Shown here: positions 45,301 to 56,705 of the stretch, piece after piece | Position numbering within the stretch: position 1 is the stretch's first letter | How the letters are laid out: each line of letters begins with the position of its first letter | Source: Halisarca cf. caerulea | Lineage: Eukaryota; Porifera; Demospongiae; Chondrillida; Halisarcidae | DNA length: 64,000 nt | Reading direction: 5' to 3' | Assembly (NCBI GenBank): GCA_963170055.1 | Contig: CAUJGJ010000253.1 | Location: 98,001-162,000, forward strand | Translations under genes and position numbers: made by a program | The notes under the pieces: model-generated | Seen by the model: the letters and a program-made list of their open reading frames with translations, nothing else | Database searches by the model: none | Told to the model about the DNA's origin: nothing

Positions 45301-48300
45301 ATCCAACACTACACAAATACGCCCACAGCACTTCAAAAGGTCATGTGTGTCCACTGGGAATGTGCGTGGTGCTAGTGCCAAATATTGGTATTAGCACCAG
45401 CATATCCAACACTACACAAATACGCCCACAGCACTTCAGAAACTTCATATGTGTCCACTGGGAATGTGCGTGGTGCTAGTGCCAAATATTGGTATTAGCA
45501 CCAGCATATCCAACACTACACAAATACGCCCACAGCACTTCAGAAAGGTCATGTGTGTCCACTGGGAATGTGCGTGGTGCTAGTGCCAAATATTGGTATT
45601 AGCACCAGCATATCCAACACTACACAAATACGCCCACAGCACTTCAGAAAGGTCATGTGTGTCCACTGGGAATGTGCGTGGTGCTAATGCCAAATATTGG
45701 TATTAGCACCAGCATATCCAACACTACACAAATACGCCCACAGCACTTCAGAAAGGTCATGTGTGTCCACTGGGAATGTGCGCGGTGCTAGTGCCAAATA
45801 TTGGTATTAGCACCAGCATATCCAACACTACACAAATACGCCCACAGCACTTCAGGAAGGTCATGTGTGTCCACTGGGAATGTGCGTGGTGCTAGTGCCA
45901 AATATTGGCATTAGCACCAGCATATCCAACACTACACAAATACGCCCACAGCACTTCAGAAACTTCATGTGTGTCCACTGGGAATGTGCGTGGTGCTAGT
46001 GCCAAATATTGGTATTAGCACCAGCATATCCAACACTACACAAATACGCCCACAGCACTTCAGAAAGGTCATGTGTGTCCACTGGGAATGTGCGTGGTGC
46101 TATTGCCAAATTTTGGTCTTAGAACCACCAATTCCAATAATACACAAATTTATCCTCAGCAATACAGAAACGTCATGTGCATCAACTGGGAATGTGCGTG
46201 GTGCTAGTGCCAAATATTGGTATTAGCACCAGCATATCCAACACTACACAAATACGCCCACAGCACTTCAGAAACTTCATGTGTGTCCACTGGGAATGTG
46301 CGTGGTGCTAGTGCCAAATATTGGTATTAGCACCAGCATATCCAACACTACACAAATACGCCCACAGCACTTCAGAAAGGTCATGTGTGTCCACTGGGAA
46401 TGTGCGTGGTGCTAGTGCCAAATATTGGTATTAGCACCAGCATATCCAACACTACACAAATACGCCCACAGCACTTCAAAAGGTCATGTGTGTCCACTGG
46501 GAATGTGCGTTGTGCTAGTGCCAAATATTGGTATTAGCACCAGCATATCCAACACTACACAAATACGCCCACAGCACTTCAGAAACTTCATATGTGTCCA
46601 CTGGGAATGTGCGTGGTGCTAGTGCCAAATATTGGTATTAGCACCAGCATATCCAACACTACACAAATACGCCCACAGCACTTCAGAAAGGTCATGTGTG
46701 TCCACTGGGAATGTGCGTGGTGCTAGTGCCAAATATTGGTATTAGCACCAGCATATCCAACACTACACAAATACGCCCACAGCACTTCAGAAAGGTCATG
46801 TGTGTCCACTGGGAATGTGCGTGGTGCTAATGCCAAATATTGGTATTAGCACCAGCATATCCAACACTACACAAATACGCCCACAGCACTTCAGAAAGGT
46901 CATGTGTGTCCACTGGGAATGTGCGCGGTGCTAGTGCCAAATATTGGTATTAGCACCAGCATATCCAACATTACACAAATACGCCCACAGTAGTTAAGAA
47001 ACTTCATGTGTGTCCACTGGGAATGTGCGTGGTGCTAGTGCCAAATATTGGTATTAGCACCAGCATATCCAACACTACACAAATACGCCCACAGCACTTC
47101 AGAAACTTCATGTGTGTACAATGGGAATGTGCGTGGTGCTAGTGCCAAATATTGGTATTAGCACCAGCATATCCAACACTACACAAATACGCCCACAGTA
47201 CTTCAGAAAGGTCATGTGTGTCCACTGGGAATGTGCGTGGTGCTAGTGCCAAATATTTAATATTAGCACCAGCATATCCAACATTACACAAATACGCCCA
47301 CAGCAGTTAAGAAACTTCTTGTGTGTCCACTGGGAATGTGCGTGGTGCTATTGCCAAATTTTGGTCTTAGAACCACCAATTCCAATAATACACAAATTTA
47401 TCCTCAGCAATACAGAAACGTCATGTGCATCAACTGGGAATGTGCGTGGTGCTAGTGCCAAATATTGGTATTAGCACCAGCATATCCAACACTACACAAA
47501 TACGCCCACAGCACTTCAGAAACTTCATGTGTGTCCACTGGGAATGTGCGTGGTGCTAGTGCCAAATATTGGTATTAGCACCAGCATATCCAACACTACA
47601 CAAATACGCCCACAGCACTTCAGAAAGGTCATGTGTGTCCACTGGGAATGTGCGTGGTGCTAGTGCCAAATATTGGTATTAGCACCAGCATATCCAACAC
47701 TACACAAATACGCCCACAGCACTTCAAAAGGTCATGTGTGTCCACTGGGAATGTGCGTTGTGCTAGTGCCAAATATTGGTATTAGCACCAGCATATCCAA
47801 CACTACACAAATACGCCCACAGCACTTCAGAAACTTCATATGTGTCCACTGGGAATGTGCGTGGTGCTAGTGCCAAATATTGGTATTAGCACCAGCATAT
47901 CCAACACTACACAAATACGCCCACAGCACTTCAGAAAGGTCATGTGTGTCCACTGGGAATGTGCGTGGTGCTAGTGCCAAATATTGGTATTAGCACCAGC
48001 ATATCCAACACTACACAAATACGCCCACAGCACTTCAGAAAGGTCATGTGTGTCCACTGGGAATGTGCGTGGTGCTAATGCCAAATATTGGTATTAGCAC
48101 CAGCATATCCAACACTACACAAATACGCCCACAGCACTTCAGAAAGGTCATGTGTGTCCACTGGGAATGTGCGCGGTGCTAGTGCCAAATATTGGTATTA
48201 GCACCAGCATATCCAACATTACACAAATACGCCCACAGCACTTCAGAAACTTCATATGTGTCCACTGGGAATGTGCGTGGTGCTAGTGCCAAATATTGGT

Positions 48301-49200
48301 ATTAGCACCAGCATATCCAACACTACACAAATACGCCCACAGCACTTCAGAAAGGTCATGTGTGTCCACTGGGAATGTGCGTGGTGCTAGTGCCAAATAT
48401 TGGTATTAGCACCAGCATATCCAACACTACACAAATACGCCCACAGCACTTCAGAAAGGTCATGTGTGTCCACTGGGAATGTGCGTGGTGCTAATGCCAA
48501 ATATTGGTATTAGCACCAGCATATCCAACACTACACAAATACGCCCACAGCATTTCAGAAAGGTCATGTGTGTCCACTGGGAATGTGCGCGGTGCTAGTG
48601 CCAAATATTGGTATTAGCACCAGCATATCCAACATTACACAAATACGCCCACAGTAGTTAAGAAACTTCATGTGTGTCCACTGGGAATGTGCGTGGTGCT
48701 AGTGCCAAATATTGGTATTAGCACCAGCATATCCAACACTACACAAATACGCCCACAGCACTTCAGAAACTTCATGTGTGTACAATGGGAATGTGCGTGG
48801 TGCTAGTGCCAAATATTGGTATTAGCACCAGCATATCCAACACTACACAAATACGCCCACAGTACTTCAGAAAGGTCATGTGTGTCCACTGGGAATGTGC
48901 GTGGTGCTAGTGCCAAATATTTAATATTAGCACCAGCATATCCAACATTACACAAATACGCCCACAGCAGTTAAGAAACTTCTTGTGTGTCCACTGGGAA
49001 TGTGCGTGGTGCTATTGCCAAATTTTGGTCTTAGAACCACCAATTCCAATAATACACAAATTTATCCTCAGCAATACAGAAACGTCATGTGCATCAACTG
49101 GGAATGTGCGTGGTGCTAGTGCCAAATATTGGTATTAGCACCAGCATATCCAACACTACACAAATACGCCCACAGCACTTCAGAAAGGTCATGTGTGTCC
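33400..49200 (+). repeat. Higher-order region containing 14 diverged type-B monomers
   Basis: A strongly diverged monomer variant (AAATTTTGGTCTTAGAACCACC ... TTTATCCTCAGC ... GTGCATCAACTGGG) sits near 33633, 34362, 35194, 35923, 36859, 38419, 39666, 40706, 41226, 42369, 44033, 46111, 47359 and 49023. Thirteen copies follow a monomer with CAGCAGTTAAGAAAC. The copy at 46111 does not. Spacings range from 5 to 20 monomers and often differ by 1 bp from a multiple of 104. The cause is monomers of 105 bp (CTTCACAAAAGG, ATATTTAATATTAG) and 103 bp (CTTCAAAAGG). Those length variants occur only in this right-hand third of the array. Confidence 0.85.
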
Positions 49201-49720
49201 ACTGGGAATGTGCGTGGTGCTAGTGCCAAATATTGGTATTAGCACCAGCATATCCAACACTACACAAATACGCCCACAGCACTTCAGAAAGGTCATGTGT
49301 GTCCACTGGGAATGTGCGTGGTGCTAGTGCCAAATATTGGTATGAGCACCAGCATATCCAACACTACATAAATACGCCCACAGCACTTCTAAAACTTCAT
49401 GTGTGTCCAGATTGAATGTGCGTGCTTCTAGTGACAAATATTGGTATTAGCACCCGCACATCCAACACTACACAAATACGCCCACAGCACTTCATCAACT
49501 TCATGTGTATCCAGAGGGAATGTGCGTGGTGCTAGTGACAAATATTGGTATTAGCACCAGCAAATACTCCCACAACACTTCTGAAATTTCATGTGTGTCC
49601 ACTGGAAATGTGCGTGGTGCTAGTGACAAATATTGGTATTAGCACCAGCATATCCAACACTACACAAATACTCCCACAGCACTTTAGAAACTTCATGTGT
49701 GTCCACTGGGAATGTGTGTG

Positions 49721-49925
49721 GTGCTAGTGAGAAATAATGGTATTAGCACCAGCACATCTAACACTACATACATACGCCCACAGCACTATAAAAACTTCAT
49801 GTGTGTCCAGATTGAATGTGCGTGCTTCTAGTGACAAATATTGGTATTAGCACCAGCATATCCAACACTACACAAATACACCCACAGCACTTTAGAAACT
49901 TCATGTGTGTCCACTTGGAATGTGC
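49721..49925 (+). repeat. Edge segment duplicated at 50987-51190
   Basis: The order GTGCTAGTGAGAAATAATGG, CACATCTAACACTACATACA, GTCCAGATTGAATGTGCGTG, CTTCTAGTGACAAATATTGG is repeated 1266 bp further right with few differences. The offset is not a multiple of 104, so this is a segmental copy and not simple array register. Confidence 0.8.
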
Positions 49926-50040
49926 ATGGTGCTAGTGACATATATTGGTATTAGCACCATCATATCCAACACTACATACATACGCCCAAAGCACTTCAGA
50001 AACTTCATGTGTGTCTACTGGGAATGTGCGTGGTGCTAGT

Positions 50041-50300
50041 AAAAATATTGGTATTAGCACCAGCATATCCAACACTGCACAAATACTCCCACAGCACTTC
50101 AGAAACGTCATGTGTGTCCACTGGGAATGTGCGTAGTGCTAGTGACAATTTGTGTAATGTTGGATATGCTGGTACTAATACCAATATTTGTCACTAGCAC
50201 CACGCACATTTCCAGTGGGCACACATGAAGTTTCTGAAGTGCAGTGGGCGTATTTGTGTAGTGTTGGATATGCTGGTGCTAATACCAACATTTGTCACTA
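50041..50300 (+). repeat. Left arm of a long inverted repeat in the satellite edge
   Basis: This segment contains a plus-to-minus orientation switch near 50149. The reverse complement of 51600-51685 matches 50126-50210 with no difference that I can see over about 85 bases. Weaker identity continues on both sides, including the private word GTGCAGTGGGCG. The arm also holds its own head-to-head palindrome (TAGTGCTAGTGACAA ... TTGTCACTAGCACCA). Confidence 0.85.
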
Positions 50301-50986
50301 GCACCACGCACATTCCCAGTTGACACACATGAAGTTTCTGAAAATCTGTGGGCGTATTTGTGTAGTGTTTAATATGGTGGTTCTAAAACCAATATTTGTC
50401 ACTAGCACTTCAGAAATGTCATGCGAGTCCACTGGGAATGTGCGTTGTGCTAGTGACAAATATTGGTATTAGCACCAGCATATCCAACACTGCACAAATA
50501 CTCCCACAGCACTTCAGAAACGTCATGTGTGTCCACTGGGAATGTGCGTGGTGCTAGTGCGAAATATTGGTCTTAGAACCACCAATTCAAACACTACACA
50601 AATATGCACACAGCAAAACAGAAACTTGATGTGCATCAACTGGGAATGTGTGTAGGGGTTAGGGTTAGTTTTTTTTAAGGTAACCATATGCCAAAAATTG
50701 GTCTTAACACCAGCATACTTAAAACTACACAGATATGCCCGCAAAACTTCAGAAACCTCATGTGTGGGAATGTGCGTGGTGCTAGTGACAAATATTGATA
50801 TTAGCTTCAGAATATCCAATACTACACAAATACACTCACAACACTTCAGAAACTTCATGTGTTTCAAGTGGGAATGTGCGTGGTGCTCGTGCCAAATATT
50901 ATTGTAAGCACCAGCATATAGAACACTACACAAATACGCCCACAGCTCTTAAGAAACTTCATGTGTGTCCACTGGGAATGTGCGTG

Positions 50987-51190
50987 GTGCTAGTGAGAAA
51001 TAATGGTATTAGCACCAGCACATCTAACACTACATACATACGCCCACAGCACTTCAAAAACTTCATGTGTGTCCAGATTGAATGTGCGTGCTTCTAGTGA
51101 CAAATATTGGTATTAGCACCGGCATATCCAACACTACACAAATACACCCACAGCACTTCAGAAACTTCATGTGTGTCAAGTGGGAATGTG
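50987..51190 (+). repeat. Second copy of the 49721-49925 edge segment
   Basis: It matches 49721-49925 through the same private variants (AGAAATAATGG, CATCTAACACTACATACATACG, CCAGATTGAATG). A second shared edge word, CTTCATCAACTTCATGTGTATCC, occurs near 49491 and 51364. Confidence 0.8.
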
Positions 51191-51479
51191 TGTGGTACTA
51201 GTGACAAATATTGGTATTAGTACCAGGATATCCAACACTACACAAATACACCCACAGCACTTCAGAAACTTCATGTGTGTCCACTGGGAATGTGCGTGGT
51301 GCTAGTGACAAATAGTGGTATTAGCACCACCAATTCCAACAATACACAAATACGCCCACAGCACTTCATCAACTTCATGTGTATCCAGAGGGAATGTGCG
51401 TGGTGCTAGTGCCAAATATTGGTATTAGCACCAGCATATCCAACACTACACAAATGTGCCCACAGTTCTTCAGAAACTT

Positions 51480-51740
51480 CATGTGTGTCCACTGGAAATG
51501 TGCGTGGTGCTAGTGACAAATATTGGTATTAGCACCAGCATATCCAACACTACACAAATACGCCCACTGCACTTCAGAAACTTCATGTGTGTCCACTGGA
51601 AATGTGCGTGGTGCTAGTGACAAATATTGGTATTAGTACCAGCATATCCAACATTACACAAATTGTCACTAGCACTACGCACATTCCCAGTTGACACACA
51701 TGAAGTTTCTGAAGTGGTGTGGGAGTATTTGTGTAGTGTT
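51480..51740 (-). repeat. Right arm of the long inverted repeat
   Basis: This is the inverted partner of 50041-50300, lying about 1.2 kb away. It switches from plus to minus monomer orientation at about 51662 and stays minus until the satellite ends near 51755. The two arms therefore bracket 1.2 kb of plus-oriented edge monomers. Confidence 0.85.
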
Positions 51741-51771
51741 TGAGATACTGGTGCGTTAAACTTAGCATTTC

Positions 51772-54700
51772 CCACGCCACCACATGGCTTCCTGCATGAA
51801 AGGGAACACATCCTGAGGTGAAAATTTACATTTCCCACGACACCACATGGCTTCCCTCATCAAAGGGAACACATCCTGAGGTGAAAATTCACATTTCCCA
51901 CGACACCACATATCTTCCCGCAACAAAGGGAACACATCCTGAGGTGAAAATTCACATTTCCCACGACACCACATATCTTCCCGCAACAAAGGGAACACAT
52001 CCTGAGGTGAAAATTTATATTTCCCACGACACCGCATGTATTTCTGCATGAAAGGGGACACTTCCTGAGTTGAAAATTTACATTTCCCACAACACCACAT
52101 CGCTTCCTGCATCATAGGGAACACATCCTGAGGTGAATAATTACATTTCCCACGACATCACGTGGCTTCCCTCTTCAAAGGGAACAAATCCTGAGGTGAA
52201 AATTTGCATTTCCCACTTCACCACATGGCTCCCCGCATCAAAGGGAACACTTCCTGAGGTGAAAATTTACATTTACCACGACACCACATCGCTTCCTGCA
52301 TCATAGGGGACAAATCCTGAGGTAAAAAATTACATTTCCCACGAGACCACTTGGCTACCTGCATCAGAGGGTACACGTCCTGAGGTGAAAATTTACACTT
52401 CCCATGACACCACTTCACTTCATGCGTGAAAGAGGACAGTTCCTGAGGTGAAAAATTACATTTTCCACGACATCACATGCCTTTTCGCATCAAAAGGAAC
52501 ACTTCCTGAGGTGAAAATTTACATTTCCTACAGCACCACATGGCTTTCCGCAACAAAGCGAACACTTCCTGAGGTGAATATTTACATTTCCCACGACACC
52601 ACATGGCTTCCCACATCAAAGGGAACACATCCAGAGGTAAAAATTTACATTTCCCTCAGCACCACATGTCTTCCTGCAATAACGGGAACACATCCTGAGG
52701 TGAAAAATTATATTTTCCAAGACACCGCATGTATTTCTGCATGAAAGGGGACACTACCTGAGGTGAAAAATTACATTTTCCATGACATCACATGCCTTCT
52801 CGCATCAAAGGGAACACTTCCTGAGGTGGAAATTTATATTTCCCATGACACCACATGGCTTCCCGCAACAAAGCGAACACTTCCTGAGGTGAAAAATTAC
52901 ATTTCCCACGACATCACATGCCTTCCCACATCAAAGGGAACACATCCTGAGGTGAATAATTACATTTCCCACGACACCACATGGCTTCCCACATCAAAGG
53001 GAACATTCTAAAGTGAATACTTACATTTCCCACGACATCACATGTCTTCCTGCATCAAAGGGAACACTTTCTGAGGTGAAAATTTACATTTCCCACGACA
53101 CCACATGGCTTACCACATCAAAGGAAACACATCCTGAGGTTAAAAATTACATTTCCCACGACATCCCATGCCTTCCCGCATCAAAGTGAAATCTTCCTGA
53201 GGTGAAAATTTACATTTCCCACGACACCACTTAGCTTCCCACATCAAAGGGAACACATTCTGAGGTGAATACTTACATTTCCCATGACATCACATGTCTT
53301 CCCGCATCAAAGGGAACACTTTCAGAGGTGAAAATTTACATTTCCAACGACACCACTTAGCTTCCCACATCAAAGGGAACACATTCTGAGGTGAATACTT
53401 ACATTTCCCATGACATCACATGTCTTCCCGCATCAAAGGGAACACTTTCTGAGGTGAAAATTTACATTTCCCACGACACCACATGGCTTACCACATCAAA
53501 GGGAACACATCCTGAGGTGAATAATTACATTTTCCACGACATCCCATGCCTTCCCGCATCAGAGGGAAATCTTCCTGAGGTGAAAATTTACATTTCCCAC
53601 GACACCACATGGCTTCCCGCATCAATGGGAACACTTCCTGAGGTGAAAATTTACATTTCCGACGATACTACATGGCTTCTTGCATCAAGGGGAACACATC
53701 CTTAGGTAAAAATTACATTTCCCACGACACCACATGGTTTCCCGCATCATAGGGGACACATCCTGAGGTGAAAAATTACATCTCCTACGACACCACATGG
53801 CTTACCACATCAAAGGGAACACATCCTGAGGTTAAAAATTACATTTCCCACGACATCAAATGCCTTCCCGCATCAAAGGGAAATCTTCCTGAGTTGACAA
53901 TTTACATTTCCCACGACATCACATGCCTTCCCACATTAAAGGGGACACTTCCAGAAGTGAAAATTTACATTTCCCACAACACCACATGGCTTCCCGCAAC
54001 AAAGAGAACACATCCTGAGGTGAAAAATTACATTTCCCACGACACCGCATGGCTTACTGCATCAAAGGGGACACTTCCAGAGGTTAAAATTTACATTTCC
54101 CACAACACCACATGACTTACCGCATCAAAGGGGACACTTCCAGAGGTGAAAATTTACATTTCCCACGACACCACATGGCTTCCCTCATCAAAGCGAACAC
54201 TTCCTGAGGTAAAAAATTACATTTCCCACGACACCACATGGCTTCCCACATCAAAGGTAACACATCCTTAGGTGAAAATTTACATTTCCCACGACGCCAC
54301 ATGGCTTACCGCATGAAAGGGAACACTTCCTGAGGTGAAAATTTACATTTCCCACGACACCACATGGCTTACCACATCAAAGGGAACACATCCTGAGGGA
54401 AATAATTACATTTCCCACAACATCCCATGCCTTCCCGCACCAAAGGGAAATCTTCCTGAGGTGAAAATTTACATTTCCCACGACACCACATGGCTTCCCG
54501 CATCAAAGGGAACACTTCCTGAGGTGAAAATTTACATTTCCGACAATACTATATGGCTTCTTTCATCAAGGGGAACACATCTTGAGTTAAAAATTACATT
54601 TCCCACGACACCACATGGTTTCTCGCATCATAGGGGACACATCCTGAGGTGAAAAATTACATCTCCCACGATACCACATGGTTTCCCGCATCATAGTGAA

Positions 54701-56362
54701 CACTTTCTGAGGTGAAAATTTACATTTCCCACTATACTACATGGCTTCTTGCATCAAGGGGAACACATCCTGAGGTAAAAATTACGTTTCCCACGACACC
54801 ACATTGTTTCCCGCATCATAGGGGACACATACTTAGGTGAAAAATTACATTTCCCATGACATCACATGCCTTCCCGCATCAAAGGGGACACTTCCTGAGG
54901 TGAAAAATTACATTTCCCACGACACCACATGGCTTCCCTCATCAAAGCGAACACTTCCTGAGGTAAAAAATTACATTTCCCACGACACCACATGGCTTCC
55001 CACATCAAAGGTAACACATCCTTAGGTGAAAATTTACATCTCCCACAACACCACATGGCTTACCACATCAAAGGGAACACATCCTGAGGTTAAAAATTAC
55101 ATTTCCCACGACATTAAATGCCTTCCCGCATCAAAGGGAAATCTTCCTGTGGTTAAAATTTACATTTCCCACGACATCACATGCCTTCCCACATCAAAGG
55201 GGACACTTCCAGAAGTGAAAATTTACATTTCCCACAACACCACATGGCTTCCCGCAACAAAGAGAACACATCCTGAGGTGAAAAATAACATTTCCCACGA
55301 CACTGCATGGCTTACTGCATCAAAGGGGACACTTCCAGAGGTTAAAATTTACATTTCCCACGACACCACATGACTTCCCGCATCAAAGGGGACACTTCCA
55401 GAGGTGAAAATTTACATTTCCCACGACACCACATGGCTTTCAACATCAAAGGGGACACTTCCTGAGGTGAAAATTTACATTTCTCTCGTCACCACTTTGC
55501 TTCCCGCATCAAAGGGAACACTTCCTGAGGTGAAAATTCACATTCCCACGACACCACATGGCTTACCACATCAAAGGGAAATCATCCTGAGGTGAATAAT
55601 TACATTTCCCACGACATCCCATGCCTTCCCGCATCAGAGGGAAATCTTCCTGAGGTGAAAATTTACATTTCCCACGACACCACATGGCTTCCCTCATCAA
55701 AGCGAACACTTCCTGAGATGAAAAATTACATCTCCCACGACACCACATGGCTTACCACATCAAAGGGAACACATCCTGAGGTTAAAAATTACATTTCCCA
55801 TAACATCAAATGCCTTCCCGCATCAAAGGGAAATCTTCCTGAGGTGAAAATTTACATTTCCCACGACATCACATGCCTTCCCACATTAAAGGGGACACTT
55901 CCAGAAGTGAAAATTTACATTTCCCACAACACCACATGGCTTCCCGCAACAAAGAGAACACATCCTGAGGTGAAAAATTACATTTCCCACGACACCGCAT
56001 GGCTTACTGCATCAAAGGGGACACTACCAGAGGTTAAAATTTACATTTCTCACAACACCACATGACTTACCGCATCAAAGGGGACACTTCCAGAGGTGAA
56101 AATTTACATTTCCCACGACACCACATGGCTTCCCTCATCAAAGCGAACACTTCCTGAGGTAAAAAATTACATTTCCCACGACACCACATGGCTTCCCACA
56201 TCAAAGGTAACACATCCTTAGGTGAAAATTTACATTTCCCACGACGCCACATGGCTTACCGCATGAAAGGGGACACTTCCTGAGGTGAAAAATTACATTT
56301 CCCACGACACCACATGCCTTTCCGCATCATAGGGGACACTTCCTGAGGTGAAAATTTACATT
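51772..56362 (+). repeat. 63-bp satellite/minisatellite array (about 73 units)
   Basis: Tandem units of 63 bp run from GAGGTGAAAATTTACATTTC through CCACGACACCACATGGCTTC to CCGCATCAAAGGGAACACTT. The period equals 21 codons, so frames stay open on both strands for up to 157 codons on plus (55592-56065) and 120 on minus (51762-52124). Substitutions fall at all codon positions, stops interrupt every few units, and no unique start or end is present. I therefore treat the frames as repeat artefacts. The array begins 10-15 bp after the last 104-bp monomer and stops abruptly at 56362, before unique sequence. Confidence 0.95.
53768..56252 (+). repeat. Higher-order repeats within the 63-bp array
   Basis: The segment 53768-54302 is repeated at 55718-56252 (offset 1950 bp), with the same ordered variants AAATGCCTTCCC, CACATTAAAGGGG, GCAACAAAGAGAAC and ACCGCATGGCTTACTGC. 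Part of it occurs a third time at 55026-55373 (offset 1258 bp). A two-unit duplication (126 bp) is visible at about 53240-53490. The offsets are 1-3 bp off exact multiples of 63, so single-base indels are present. Confidence 0.8.
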
Positions 56363-56705
56363 ACAGTATGTAGACACATTTGGACATGTGGGTGGGGTCT
56401 AACAATATATGGCAAATGCTTACCGAGAGCATTTCCACTGTTTGAGCCATTTTGCCATTTTCACTGTTTCCGCTGTTTCTCCTTGCCCCTTATCAAAGTA
56501 ACATGGCAGTTTTAGAGTTCCTGCACAAATAATTTCTCATAAGCACCTTATAATCCCAAGCTCTAATAGCATTGCCTAGCCTAAACAGATGGTAAACAAT
56601 TCATCAAAATCATACCTCCACTGAACCCCCAGCCATGCAATCCATGCACACATTTAAAGCTGGACAGCTAAGTGGCCATAGCATTCAGAGTATTGTAGTC
56701 TAAGG
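56363..56705 (+). promoter_or_regulatory. Unique DNA upstream of the zinc-finger gene, possible core promoter
   Basis: This is the first non-repetitive sequence after the satellites. A TATA-like TTTAAA lies at 56653-56658, about 50 bp before the ATG at 56706. That is compatible with a short 5' leader, but the promoter role is inferred from position only. No other gene is seen in this stretch. Confidence 0.3.

Larger units (their letters stand above)
1..49390 (+). repeat. 104-bp satellite, main homogeneous array (about 475 monomers)
   Basis: Head-to-tail tandem repeat with a 104-bp period. Shared variants recur at exact multiples of 104, for example offsets of 1560, 1664, 2288, 3952 and 4160 bp. 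The monomer runs from ATGTGTGTCCACTGGGAATG through a dyad around CCAAATATTGG to CACAGCACTTCAGAAA. Most monomers differ at only a few positions. Recurrent alternatives are GAAAGGTC or GAAACTTC at the end, CACAAATACG or CACAATTACG, and GCTAGTGCC or GCTATTGCC. The array is already in progress at base 1. Because 104 is not a multiple of 3, the reading frame shifts in each unit and TAG in TATTAG closes it. The 85-codon frames seen here arise only where GCTAG has mutated to GCTAT. No gene is supported. Size and uniformity fit a centromeric, pericentromeric or other heterochromatic satellite, but the location is inferred. Confidence 0.97.
49391..51759. repeat. Decayed edge of the 104-bp satellite
   Basis: From about 49390 the monomers become diverged. 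Changes include GTGACAAATATT for GTGCCAAATATT, GTCCAGATTGAATG, CTTCTAGTG, partial units, an insertion around 50650-50690 and a switch to the minus orientation at 50149-50405 and 51662-51755. About 22 unit-equivalents remain. High divergence at the end of a homogeneous array is what is expected where unequal exchange no longer homogenises. Open frames here, including a 136-codon minus frame at 50523-50933, are repeat shadows. Confidence 0.88.

Noticed and set aside
1..49390. Dozens of 60-141 codon open frames with peptides such as MCPLGMCVVLVPNIG and ending SAKYWY
   Set aside because: They start and stop at fixed monomer positions and are the same unit read in three frames. They open only where GCTAG became GCTAT or TTAG became TGAG, and have no gene-like boundaries.
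1..49390. CRISPR-like array (regular repeat and spacer)
   Set aside because: There are no unique spacers. The whole 104-bp unit is repeated, and the context is eukaryotic.
1..49390. CENP-B box in the satellite monomer
   Set aside because: No TTCG...A..CGGG pattern is present in the monomer, so centromeric identity cannot be argued from it.
50655..50670. Telomere-like GGGTTAGGGTTAG
   Set aside because: Only about two hexamers, inside an insertion in a degenerate monomer. Too short to indicate a telomeric tract.
51762..56252. Long frames on both strands of the 63-bp array as a repeat protein
   Set aside because: The unit is a multiple of 3, so openness is automatic. Stops recur, both strands are open, and changes do not favour synonymous sites.
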